Origin: Persicimonas caeni
GTDB taxonomy: Bacteria > Myxococcota_A > Bradymonadia > Bradymonadales > Bradymonadaceae
Assembly: GCF_006517175.1 (NCBI RefSeq)
Contig: NZ_CP041186.1
Location: forward strand, 3,003,001-3,067,000
Length of the DNA: 64,000 bases
Direction of reading: 5' to 3'
Numbering within the stretch: the stretch's first letter is position 1; every line of letters begins with the position of its first letter. The notes under the pieces are model-generated. The model made no database searches and was not told the origin of the DNA. It saw only the letters and a list, made by a program, of their open reading frames with translations. The position numbers and the translations under genes are program-made. Below are positions 17,400 through 25,260 of this stretch, piece by piece.

Positions 17400-18143
17400 G
17401 TGGTTATCCGTAAGTCTTTGCGAAAGCTCAAAGAGTTCATCGATCTGTCCATCCCGCTCATCGAAACCCTCGAGGTCGACGACGACGTCGCGCCGGTGCG
17501 CGACCTGACCGTGGCGCGCTATAAAGGGGTGAGCCAGCAGATCGACACCCAGATCAAGTCGGTGAGGCAGGAGAGTGTCGAGGCGAAGCAAGCCGGTGAC
17601 GCGCTCGACGCCGCCGAAGGCGACGCGGTCGACGCCTACGACACCATCTACAAGGGCCTGCGCATCGCCCACCTGCAGGCTCAGGTCAGCGGCGAGTCGA
17701 CCGCCGCGGACCACGTCGACCACTTGGACCGGTTTTTGGAGGGCAACAACACCAGCGACTTCGAGCGCACCACCGCGTCGGCCAAGGTCGGCTACCTCGA
17801 GCGGGCCTTCCAGTTCCGCGACCAATTCCTCGACGGCACCATCGACGCGGGGCGCATCGCCGCCGCCGAGCAGGCCCTCGAGCGCCTGCGCGGCGCCCAG
17901 ACCCAGTGGGCCAAGGAGACCCAGGAGGCCCGCGACGCCGACGTTCACCTCGACGCCCTCGAGGAGCGCGCGCGCACCGAGTACTCCGCCGGGCGCGACT
18001 GGATTCGCGGCTGTCTGCGCCTGCTGGGCCGAGAAGACCGACTCGGCGACATCATCCCGCCGCTGCGCGACATCTACCGCACGAGCTCCGACGCCGACGA
18101 GCCCGCCCCCGCGCCGAGTCCCGAAGAACCCACGCCCGCCTGA
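17400..18143 (+). CDS. Unknown soluble helical protein
   Basis: 247 residues, GTG start with AGGAGG 4 bp upstream. I do not recognise a family. The chain is almost entirely helical and charged (RKSLRKLKEFIDLSIPLIE at the start, long Ala/Glu/Asp/Gln stretches), with likely coiled coil over about residues 40-200 and a short Pro/Glu-rich tail (APAPSPEEPTPA). No signal peptide, membrane segment or conserved cysteine was seen. Codon usage matches its neighbours. It is not overlapped with the lipid-kinase gene and has its own strong ribosome site. Confidence 0.75.
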   Translation: MVIRKSLRKLKEFIDLSIPLIETLEVDDDVAPVRDLTVARYKGVSQQIDTQIKSVRQESVEAKQAGDALDAAEGDAVDAYDTIYKGLRIAHLQAQVSGESTAADHVDHLDRFLEGNNTSDFERTTASAKVGYLERAFQFRDQFLDGTIDAGRIAAAEQALERLRGAQTQWAKETQEARDADVHLDALEERARTEYSAGRDWIRGCLRLLGREDRLGDIIPPLRDIYRTSSDADEPAPAPSPEEPTPA

Positions 18144-18512
18144 GCCCGCCCCGCCCGTCGGGCGCCGCCGCACTTCGATGCAGGCGGTGCCCGACCCCGT
18201 CAGTCTGCCCGTGCATGTGGCTGCAAACCCTCAACCGCACCGTCAGCCCCCCGCCGAGGCGCATACACCGCCCCACCGACGCCGTCGGTCACTCGCCTAG
18301 GCGCATGCACCGCCCCACTGACACCTTCCGTCCCGCCGCCCCTCGCATGCACGCGCCGCCCACGGCCGCGGCGCCCCTTTGCAGCCACCTCGCGCGCAGC
18401 CTGACGGCACCAGTCACCCTTTGCACCGACATGCACGGCATCGCCGACGGCGCCAGTCACCCTTTGCACCGACATACACGGCATCGCTGACAGCGTGGGC
18501 GCCACGCGCCCC
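18144..18512. repeat. Gene-free region with decaying 42-43 bp minisatellite
   Basis: Two adjacent 43-bp copies at 18403-18445 and 18446-18488 differ at three positions. A related pair with 42-bp spacing (GGCGCATACACCGCCCCAC and GGCGCATGCACCGCCCCAC) lies at about 18257-18322. The reading frames here are repeat artefacts; no gene is supported between the two convergent neighbours. Confidence 0.75.
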
Positions 18513-18875
18513 TCACAGCCGTCGCTCCAACTCCGGCACCAGCTTGTCCATCTCGTCTTGCAGCTCGCGCAGGGCGATGTCCGAGCCGTCGAGGGTTTCG
18601 TTCTTGCCCATCTGCGACAGCGAGCTGGCCACGTGGCTGACCCGCCGGGCGCCAAAGATCGCCGCCGAGCCCTTCAGGGTGTGCGCGGCGCGGCGCAGCA
18701 GCGTGAAGTCGGCGCGGGCGACGCCCTGCTCGATCTCGTCCATCATCTGGGGCCACTGCTCCAAGAAGATCTCGACGAGTTCGTCGAGCGTCTCCTCGCT
18801 GCCGGCCACGCGGTCGAGCGCCTCGTCCCAGTCGACGACTTTTTCGCCCTCGGGGGGTCTGATCGACGTGCTCAT
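18513..18875 (-). CDS. Histidine phosphotransfer (HPt) protein
   Basis: 120 residues. The HPt signature is AAHTLKGSAAIFGA with phospho-acceptor H65, inside a predicted four-helix bundle of usual size. HPt proteins shuttle phosphate between receiver domains. The start codon overlaps the stop of the upstream hybrid kinase by 4 bp (ATGA), and GAGGAG lies upstream, so the two are translationally coupled. With the kinase and the receiver-bearing dehydrogenase it would form a complete His-Asp-His-Asp chain (inference from gene order). Confidence 0.9.
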   Translation of the reverse strand: MSTSIRPPEGEKVVDWDEALDRVAGSEETLDELVEIFLEQWPQMMDEIEQGVARADFTLLRRAAHTLKGSAAIFGARRVSHVASSLSQMGKNETLDGSDIALRELQDEMDKLVPELERRL

Positions 18876-21800
18876 GAGCTCTCCTCGGTGTGAGTATCTT
18901 CGGGTTGCGATTCGTCGGGTTCTGATTCGTCGCGTTGTGATTCGGACACAAGCCGCCCGTCGGCCACCCGCTCGAGCACCTCGTAGACCGTCTCGGCTTT
19001 GACCGGCTTGGCCACGTAGTCGTCCATGCCCGCGGCCAGGCACCGCTCGCGGTCGCCCTTCATGGCGTGCGCGGTCATGGCGATGATGGGCACGCGCGTA
19101 TCCGAGCCCTCCTCGCGGCGGCGGATCTCGCGGGTGGTCTCGAAGCCATCCATCTCGGGCATGCGCACGTCCATCAAGATGACGTCGTAGGCGCCCGGCT
19201 CGAAGGCCTGCAGGGCGGCCTTGCCGTTGTCGGCGATCTCGATCTGGTGGCCCTGCCGCTCGAGCACCCGCTCGATGAGGCGCTGGTTGACGCGGTCGTC
19301 CTCGGCGACGAGCACCCGCAAGGGACGCTCGGCGGCGGCATATTCGTGCGGGCGGCGCGTGCGCTCGCGTCGGGCCCGATCGCTCTTGTCGAGTGCGTCG
19401 CACACCGCCTTCCACAGCTCGCGCTGCTTGACCGGCTTGGTCAGGCTGCGCACCACGCCCAAGTCGTCGTATTGCACCGGGTCGAGGGGCACGAGGCCGG
19501 CCGACGACATCAACACGATGGGCACGTCGCGGTATTCGTCGCTCTTTTTGAGCGCGCTCGCAAACTCCTTGCCGGTCATGTGGGGCATGACCTGGTCGAG
19601 CAGGATGACGTCGAAGGGCTCGTCGGACTCCTCGCGAAGCATCGCCAGGCCCTGCGGGCCGCCCGGGGCCAGCGTGACGTCCATCCCCCAGTGCTCGAGC
19701 AACTCGCGCAGCATGCGCCGATTGAGCCGGGTGTCGTCGACGACCAACGCGCGCCGACCGGTGACCTCCTGGGTGGGAATCTTCTGGTCGGCGGGCAGCT
19801 CCTCGATGCCGAAGCGCGCGGTAAAGTGAAAGGTGCTCCCCTGGCCGAGTTCGCTGTCGACCCAGATCTTTCCGTCCATGGCGTGCACCAGCCGAGACGC
19901 AATCGTCAGCCCCAGGCCGGTGCCGCGCTTGGCGTCGCTGATGGCCGAGCCCTGGCGAAACGCCTCGAAGATCTTGTCCTGCTCGTCGTCCGAGATCCCC
20001 ACGCCGGTGTCCTGAACCTCGAAGTGCAGGCAGATCTCGTCGTCGGCGCGCCACTCGACCTCTGCCTCCACGCGCACCTCGCCGGCAGGGGTGAATTTGA
20101 TGGCGTTGCCGACCAGGTTGTCGATGATCTGGCGAAGCCGCAGGCGGTCGCCGATAAGGTAGCTCGACGGAAGATCGACCGGGACGCGATAGCCCAGCTC
20201 GACGCCCTTTTCGTGGGCGCGCACTGCCTGGGTCTGCAGTACCTCGGCCAAGAGGTCGCATAGCTGGAAGCGCGCCCGCTCCAGGGTCAGCTCACCGGCC
20301 TCCATCTTGGACAGGTCGAGGATGTCGTTGAGCAGCCTGAGCAGCGAATTGGCCGACTGGTCGATCAGCGAGACGTACTCGTGCTGCAGCGGGTCGAGGC
20401 CCGTGTTCAACAACAGCTCGGTGAACCCGACGATGCCGTTCATGGGCGTGCGAATATCGTGGCTCATATTCGCCAAAAACTCGCTCTTGGCCTGATTGGC
20501 CTCCTCGGCGCGCTCCTTGGCGCGGCGAAGCTGCTCTTTGGATTGGGCGAGCTCGAACAGCGAGCCCTTGAGCTCCTCCTCACGCGTCCTGCGGGCGGTG
20601 ATATCCTCGGAGATCCCCATCACGTACGCCGGCTCGCCGTCGGCGTCGAAGATGGGCATCTTTTTGGTGTGCAGCACGCGCTCTTCGCCGTTGTGGGCGA
20701 AGACTTTCTCCTCGGAGATGTCGATCAGGCGCCCTTCCTGGAGCGCCTGCAGGTCTTTCTCGCGGCAGAATTCGGCCTGCTCGGCAGGGAAGAGGTCGGC
20801 GTCGGTGCGCCCGACGATCCGATGGCGAGACATGCCCATGATCTCTTCGCCGGCGCGGTTGACACGCTCGTAGGTGAGGTCATCGGCGCTCTTGACGTAG
20901 ATCATCAGCGGGATGTTCTCGATGATATCGTCCAAGAACTTCTCGGAGTGGGCCAACGCGTCCGTGCGCTCGCCCAGGGCGCGGTGGGCCTCCTGGAGTT
21001 GGTTGGTCGCCTTGTCGACCTCCTGCTGGATGCGCTCGGCGCGGTTGACCGCGACGGCCACCAGCGCAAACAGAAGCCCGGTGCCCAAGATCCCGCCGCC
21101 CAGCGCCAGGGCCGGCGCCAGGGTGCGCTGGCTTTCGATATAGGCGGGCGTCGGGCGCAGGTCGAGCAGCCAGCGCTGGCCGGGCACCTCGATGCGCTCG
21201 CGGTAGTTCAGCCAACCGGGCAAATCCGACAGCAAGACGCTGTCGCGCTCGTCGCCCGCGGCGTCGATGGCCCACGAATAGCTGTACAGCGTCTCGAAGC
21301 GCTGGCGGCCGGTCGGGTCGAGCAGGCGCAGGTCGATGGCCGCCGGAGGCAGGTCGCGTAGCGCCCCCTCGACGATCTCGTCGAGGTTGTAGACCACCCC
21401 GACGAAGCCCTGCAGGTTCTGGCGCCGGTAGGGCACCGTCTGCACCGAGCTGTGGGCCACATACACCGGGTAGATCCCGGCCACGAAGGTGTGCTCTTGG
21501 GGCAAGCTCGGCAGCTCCAAGGGCGCCGAGATGATGGGCGTGCCCCCGTCGCGCGCGCGCCGCATCGCACGGCGCACCACCGGAAGCGAGCTCACGTCCA
21601 GGCCCAGCACCGACTCGGGGGGCTGGTTGCGCATCTGGGCGAACAGGATCGGAAAGTAATTTTGCTGCTCGGGAGCAGCCTGAGGCGCGCCCTGTTTGTC
21701 GAACACGCGCAACCCGTAGTCGGGATGCACGGCGGCTTGGCCGGCGCGCTCGTGCGCCACGCGTTGCTCGCCGGGCACCCGCGGGATCCAGAACAAGCCC

Positions 21801-22153
21801 TGCACGCTTCGGCGCTCGACCAAAAACGGGGTGGTGAACTCCTCGAAGTCGAGCGGGCCGACGTTCTCGATGGCCGTGTACAGCGCGCTGAGCCCGCGCA
21901 GCACGCCGAGTTGCTCGTTGAGCTCGAACTGGACGACCTGGGCCTGCTGGGCGGCGTCGCTGCGAAACTCGGTGCGCACCATCTGCTCGTCGCGGTAGCT
22001 GAGCCACTGCCAGCCCACGATCGCTGCGCCCAGGCCGATGATGGCGACGAGGCTCGGGATGAGCCATCGCCTGCCGAAGAGGCGAAGACGCGAGTAGTCG
22101 CGCTGGGGTCCCACCGCGGGGGGCGGGACTGCGTCTTCGACGCCTGCTGTCAT
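18872..22153 (-). CDS. CHASE-PAS hybrid histidine kinase with two receivers
   Basis: 1093 residues. TM1 near 32-52; a periplasmic CHASE-type sensor about 60-340 (QFELNEQLGVLRGLSALYTA is typical); TM2 near 345-365; a helical linker; PAS about 405-520; HisKA with FLANMSHDIRTP, H565; HATPase about 675-785 (GTGLGLTI); REC1 with D853 (LLDQVMP) and REC2 with D995 (LMDVRMPEMDG). The C-terminal tail repeats Ser/Glu/Asp/Gln. CHASE domains sense small extracellular ligands. The ribosome site AAGGAG at 22159-22164 lies inside the GGTTACTTAG array. It is the middle gene of the REC-GDH / kinase / HPt unit. Confidence 0.93.
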   Translation of the reverse strand: MTAGVEDAVPPPAVGPQRDYSRLRLFGRRWLIPSLVAIIGLGAAIVGWQWLSYRDEQMVRTEFRSDAAQQAQVVQFELNEQLGVLRGLSALYTAIENVGPLDFEEFTTPFLVERRSVQGLFWIPRVPGEQRVAHERAGQAAVHPDYGLRVFDKQGAPQAAPEQQNYFPILFAQMRNQPPESVLGLDVSSLPVVRRAMRRARDGGTPIISAPLELPSLPQEHTFVAGIYPVYVAHSSVQTVPYRRQNLQGFVGVVYNLDEIVEGALRDLPPAAIDLRLLDPTGRQRFETLYSYSWAIDAAGDERDSVLLSDLPGWLNYRERIEVPGQRWLLDLRPTPAYIESQRTLAPALALGGGILGTGLLFALVAVAVNRAERIQQEVDKATNQLQEAHRALGERTDALAHSEKFLDDIIENIPLMIYVKSADDLTYERVNRAGEEIMGMSRHRIVGRTDADLFPAEQAEFCREKDLQALQEGRLIDISEEKVFAHNGEERVLHTKKMPIFDADGEPAYVMGISEDITARRTREEELKGSLFELAQSKEQLRRAKERAEEANQAKSEFLANMSHDIRTPMNGIVGFTELLLNTGLDPLQHEYVSLIDQSANSLLRLLNDILDLSKMEAGELTLERARFQLCDLLAEVLQTQAVRAHEKGVELGYRVPVDLPSSYLIGDRLRLRQIIDNLVGNAIKFTPAGEVRVEAEVEWRADDEICLHFEVQDTGVGISDDEQDKIFEAFRQGSAISDAKRGTGLGLTIASRLVHAMDGKIWVDSELGQGSTFHFTARFGIEELPADQKIPTQEVTGRRALVVDDTRLNRRMLRELLEHWGMDVTLAPGGPQGLAMLREESDEPFDVILLDQVMPHMTGKEFASALKKSDEYRDVPIVLMSSAGLVPLDPVQYDDLGVVRSLTKPVKQRELWKAVCDALDKSDRARRERTRRPHEYAAAERPLRVLVAEDDRVNQRLIERVLERQGHQIEIADNGKAALQAFEPGAYDVILMDVRMPEMDGFETTREIRRREEGSDTRVPIIAMTAHAMKGDRERCLAAGMDDYVAKPVKAETVYEVLERVADGRLVSESQRDESEPDESQPEDTHTEESS

Positions 22154-22248
22154 GGTTACTCCTTGGGGTTACTAAAGGTTACTTAGGGTTACTTGGGGTG
22201 ACTTAGGGTGACTTAGGGTTACTTAGGGTTACTAAAGGTTACTTAGGG
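22154..22248. repeat. GGTTACTTAG-type tandem array
   Basis: About ten units of 8-10 bp (GGTTACTTAG, GGTGACTTAG, GGTTACTAAA) fill the gap between the dehydrogenase stop codon and the kinase start, overlapping both the stop codon and the kinase ribosome site. On the + strand, GGG runs are spaced by 7-nt TTACTTA or TGACTTA loops, fitting the loose G-quadruplex pattern. Confidence 0.9.
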
Positions 22249-23892
22249 GAAGAGGCCGCGGATGAGTTTGGCTTTGACGACGCGCTCGACGCCCTCGAGC
22301 ATGGCGGCGGTGCGCAGGTCGACGTCTTCGTCGCGCGAGCGCTCGAGGGTGCGGTGGAACGCATTCGCCAAGAGCTCGCGCAGGCGCTCGTTGACCTGCT
22401 CGAGCGACCACATGTAGTTCTGGGTGCCCTGGACCCACTCGAAATACGACACGGTCACGCCGCCGGCGCTGGCCAAAAGGTCGGGGACGACGAAGACGTC
22501 GCGGTCGCGCAAGATATCGTCGGCCTCGGTGGTCGTCGGCCCGTTGGCGGCCTCGGCCAAGATGCGGCAGCCCAGCCGGGGGGCGTTCTCGGCGGTGATC
22601 TGGTTTTCGACGGCCGCCGGCACGAGCACGTCGCAGTCGAGCTCCAGAAGCTCGGCGTTGCTCAGCGCGTCGCCCTCCGGGTAGCCCTCGACGTGGCCGT
22701 GCTCGTCGACCCAGCGCCGAAGGTGCTCGACCGACAGCCCCCCGCTGTTGTAGGTGCCCCCGGAGCGGTCGCTCACCGCCAGCACGCGCACGCCGGCCTC
22801 GTCGAGAAAGCGCGCGGTGTGATAGCCCACGTTGCCAAAGCCCTGTACGGCGGCCGTCGCCCCGTCGAGCTTCATGCCGACGACGTCGGCGGCCTCCTCG
22901 ACCACGTAGACCAGGCCGCGGCCGACCGCCTCCTTGCGCCCCTTCGAGCCGCCTAAGACCACCGGCTTGCCGGTGACCACCGTGGGCACCGCAAAGCCCT
23001 TCTGCTCGCTGTAGGTGTCCATCATCCACGCCATGACCTGCTCGTCGGTGCCCATGTCGGGGGCGGGGATGTCGCGGTCGGGGCCGATGATCTCGAAGAT
23101 CTCGGAGGTGTAGCGGCGCGTGAGCCGCTGCAGCTCGGGAAAGCTCAGCGTGGTTGGGTCGATGCGCACCCCGCCCTTGGCGCCGCCGAACGGCAACTCC
23201 ATGACCGCGCACTTCCAGGTCATCCACATCGCCAGCGCCGACACTTCGCCCAGGTTCATCCCCTCGTGGTAGCGCACCCCGCCTTTGGTCGGACCCATCG
23301 TGAGCACGTGCTGGACGCGGTAGCCGAAGACCGTCTCGACCTGGTCGTACTCGTCGCGGCGAAACGGAAACGAGACCAGCTGGGTGCGCTGCGGAAAGAG
23401 CAAGCGCTGGCGGATATTGTCGTCGATGTCGAGCATCTGCGCGGCCTTCATGAACTGCTGGTGGGCCAGGCGAAGCATCGGCGAGTGCCACTCGCTGGCC
23501 CGCGCCCGGGTGCGCTCCAGGGCATAGCGCACCGCGCGATCGAGGCGCGCGGCGCTCATCTTGTCTTTGACGATGTAGTCGAAGGCGCCCGCGTCGACCG
23601 CGCGCACGGCGATGTCCATGTCGTCGACGCCGGTGAGCACCACGATGGGCACGTCGGGGGCGTTGGCCCGCACCCGCGCCAGCGTGTCGAGGCCCTGGCT
23701 TTCGGGGAGCACCAGGTCGAGCAAGATCACATCCGCCGGCTCTTTGGCCAGGTGGGCGAGTGCGGGGTCGAGCCCCGCAAAGGTCTCCACCTCGTAGGGA
23801 ATCCGACCGCCCGCCGAGATCAGCCGCTCGACCAGCCGGCTGTGAAGCGGGTTGTCCTCGACGAGAACGATGGTAGTCTTGTTTTCGCGCAT
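22243..23892 (-). CDS. Receiver domain fused to glutamate dehydrogenase
   Basis: 549 residues. Residues about 6-125 are a response-regulator receiver with all key residues: acidic pair E12/D13, phospho-acceptor D59 (LLDLVLP), T87 and K109. Residues about 140-549 are a complete Glu/Leu/Phe/Val dehydrogenase: GPTKGGVRYH (K203), WKCAV (K227), catalytic K239 in PFGGAKGGVR, PAPDMGTD, and the Rossmann motif QGFGNVG. The enzyme interconverts glutamate and 2-oxoglutarate plus ammonia. Receivers are normally fused to DNA-binding or signalling outputs, so this suggests phosphorylation control of nitrogen metabolism. A hybrid kinase and an HPt gene follow on the same strand. Confidence 0.95.
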   Translation of the reverse strand: MRENKTTIVLVEDNPLHSRLVERLISAGGRIPYEVETFAGLDPALAHLAKEPADVILLDLVLPESQGLDTLARVRANAPDVPIVVLTGVDDMDIAVRAVDAGAFDYIVKDKMSAARLDRAVRYALERTRARASEWHSPMLRLAHQQFMKAAQMLDIDDNIRQRLLFPQRTQLVSFPFRRDEYDQVETVFGYRVQHVLTMGPTKGGVRYHEGMNLGEVSALAMWMTWKCAVMELPFGGAKGGVRIDPTTLSFPELQRLTRRYTSEIFEIIGPDRDIPAPDMGTDEQVMAWMMDTYSEQKGFAVPTVVTGKPVVLGGSKGRKEAVGRGLVYVVEEAADVVGMKLDGATAAVQGFGNVGYHTARFLDEAGVRVLAVSDRSGGTYNSGGLSVEHLRRWVDEHGHVEGYPEGDALSNAELLELDCDVLVPAAVENQITAENAPRLGCRILAEAANGPTTTEADDILRDRDVFVVPDLLASAGGVTVSYFEWVQGTQNYMWSLEQVNERLRELLANAFHRTLERSRDEDVDLRTAAMLEGVERVVKAKLIRGLFP

Positions 23893-24012
23893 ACAACCCC
23901 CGGAACGACACCGGTGAGAGACCCAGTTACAAGCGCCGAAGCAAGCCGCGCCAGCACACGCAGAAACTAGTCACGCGGCCGCCGTTTGCTAAGCGATCCC
24001 AAAAGGATACAG

Positions 24013-24225
24013 ATGACGCGCATCGAAGAAATTTGTACGCAGGGCGGGCTTCGGGTCGCCGAGATTCGCCAGGCCGGCGATGTGCTGGTGGTGGTGCCCG
24101 CCTCCCTCGAGGCGCTCCCCTCGGCGGACGCGCTCGAAAAACTCGCCGAGCAGTTGCGCGAGGCGTCGTCTTGCCGGTATGTCACCGTGGCGATTGACGA
24201 AGCGAAAGCGATACAGGACGCATGA
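24013..24225 (+). CDS. Small unknown protein coupled to larE
   Basis: 70 residues from the ATG at 24013, chosen because AAGGA lies about 6 bp upstream; an in-frame start at 23986 has none. The sequence (MTRIEEICTQGGLRVAEIR...) predicts a small alpha/beta fold with no known motif, signal peptide or membrane segment. Its TGA overlaps the larE start by 4 bp (ATGA), so it is translated with larE and may serve the nickel-pincer pathway, but this is only context. Confidence 0.7.
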   Translation: MTRIEEICTQGGLRVAEIRQAGDVLVVVPASLEALPSADALEKLAEQLREASSCRYVTVAIDEAKAIQDA

Positions 24226-25058
24226 CCCAGCCATTAGCAGCACAGCTCGAGCACAAGGTGGGCGCCATCCTCGACGAGATGGCGAGCATGGAGAAGATCG
24301 TCGTGGCGTTCAGCGGCGGGGTCGACTCGACGGTGGTCGCCGCGCTGGCCAAGCGCGCCCTGGGCGACGGGGCCACGGCGGTGACCGCGGTCAGCGAGAC
24401 CCTGGGCGGCCGCGAGCTCGAAGAGTCCAAAGAGATCGCCCGCGAGATCGGCATCGCCCACCGGCTCATCGAGTTCAGCGAGCTCGACGACCCGCGGTTT
24501 CGGGCCAACACCCCGGCGCGCTGCTTCTTTTGCCAGTCGATGCGCTTCGACCAACTGCGCAATATTGCCGAGGCGATCGACTGCGACGTGCTCGCCTCGG
24601 GCACGAACTTCTCGGACACCGGCGACCACCGCCCCGGCCTCGAAGCGATGGCCGAGCGCCGCGTCTACCAACCCCTGCTCGACCACCAGATCGACAAAGA
24701 CGGCGTGCGCCAGATCGCGCGCTGGCTGGGGCTATCGGCGTGGGACAAGCCCGCCAAGGCGTGCCTGTCGTCGCGCATCCCGCACGGCCTCGAGGTGACC
24801 AACGAGCGCCTGCGACGCATCGAGCGCGCCGAGGACGTCCTGCACGACCACGGCTTCGAGCAGTACCGCGTGCGCGACCACGACGGCCTCGCCCGCATCG
24901 AAGTCGCGCCCGACGAGATGACTCGCCTGCTCGAACCCGAGCGGCTGCGCCAGATCGCCCGCGGCGTCAAAGACGCCGGGTTCGCGCAGGTCGTTGTGGA
25001 TATGACGGGGTATCGGTCGGGGAGTTTGAATCCTGTGAAGGGGCGCGTCGGTTCTTGA
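24222..25058 (+). CDS. larE: LarE, nickel-pincer cofactor sulphur transferase
   Basis: 278 residues. The PP-loop ATP pyrophosphatase motif AFSGGVDSTVVAAL near 27 and the C-terminal LarE region (KPAKACLSSRIPHG) are clear. LarE adenylates the pyridinium carboxylates made by LarB and converts them to thiocarboxylates. The single-Cys Lactobacillus enzyme sacrifices its own sulphur. This protein has three candidate cysteines, C101 and C104 (CFFC) plus C181, the pattern of the iron-sulphur-cluster LarE group, so it may be catalytic rather than sacrificial (inference). It is coupled to the small upstream gene. A palindromic element, not larB, follows directly. Confidence 0.92.
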   Translation: MTQPLAAQLEHKVGAILDEMASMEKIVVAFSGGVDSTVVAALAKRALGDGATAVTAVSETLGGRELEESKEIAREIGIAHRLIEFSELDDPRFRANTPARCFFCQSMRFDQLRNIAEAIDCDVLASGTNFSDTGDHRPGLEAMAERRVYQPLLDHQIDKDGVRQIARWLGLSAWDKPAKACLSSRIPHGLEVTNERLRRIERAEDVLHDHGFEQYRVRDHDGLARIEVAPDEMTRLLEPERLRQIARGVKDAGFAQVVVDMTGYRSGSLNPVKGRVGS

Positions 25059-25098
25059 AAGTGCTATTTGAGGCGAGGGCGAACGACGCCCTCGCAAA

Positions 25099-25161
25099 CT
25101 ACAATTTGGGGGTCGTTTCAATGCGGCTCTTGTGGTGATTGAAACGACCCTCAAATTGTAG
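25099..25161. repeat. Palindromic element copy A
   Basis: Arms at 25099-25122 and 25138-25161 pair over 24 bp with one G.T wobble, around the 15-nt loop GCGGCTCTTGTGGTG. Further out, GCTATTTGAGG on the left and CCTAAATAGCC on the right mark the outer ends of the element (about 25050-25200). A copy with the same loop lies at 28.9 kb. Confidence 0.9.
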
Positions 25162-25220
25162 TTCCGCGCCGCTGTTCAGGCGCCCTAAATAGCCGGCGCC
25201 CCTCATCTGCAAGGCCATCT

Positions 25221-25260
25221 CTTTCGACAAACGACCCACTCTTTCGACAAACGATCCATG
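25221..25260 (+). repeat. 20-bp direct repeat abutting the larB start codon
   Basis: CTTTCGACAAACGACCCACT is followed at once by CTTTCGACAAACGATCCATG; the final ATG (25258) is the larB start codon. It occupies the place where a ribosome site would be expected, and no Shine-Dalgarno sequence is visible. Confidence 0.8.

Noticed and set aside
18144-18512. Short frames encoding His/Arg/Pro-rich peptides
   Set aside because: They follow the 42-43 bp repeat, lack ribosome sites and show no protein-like composition.
24013-24225. Antitoxin-like gene of a toxin-antitoxin pair
   Set aside because: Size and overlap fit superficially, but the partner is larE, not a toxin, and no DNA-binding motif is present.
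25111-25150. CRISPR-like sequence (GTCGTTTCAAT ... ATTGAAACGAC) at copies A and B
   Set aside because: The ATTGAAAC end recalls CRISPR repeats, but each site has a single palindrome with no spaced repeats and no cas genes nearby.
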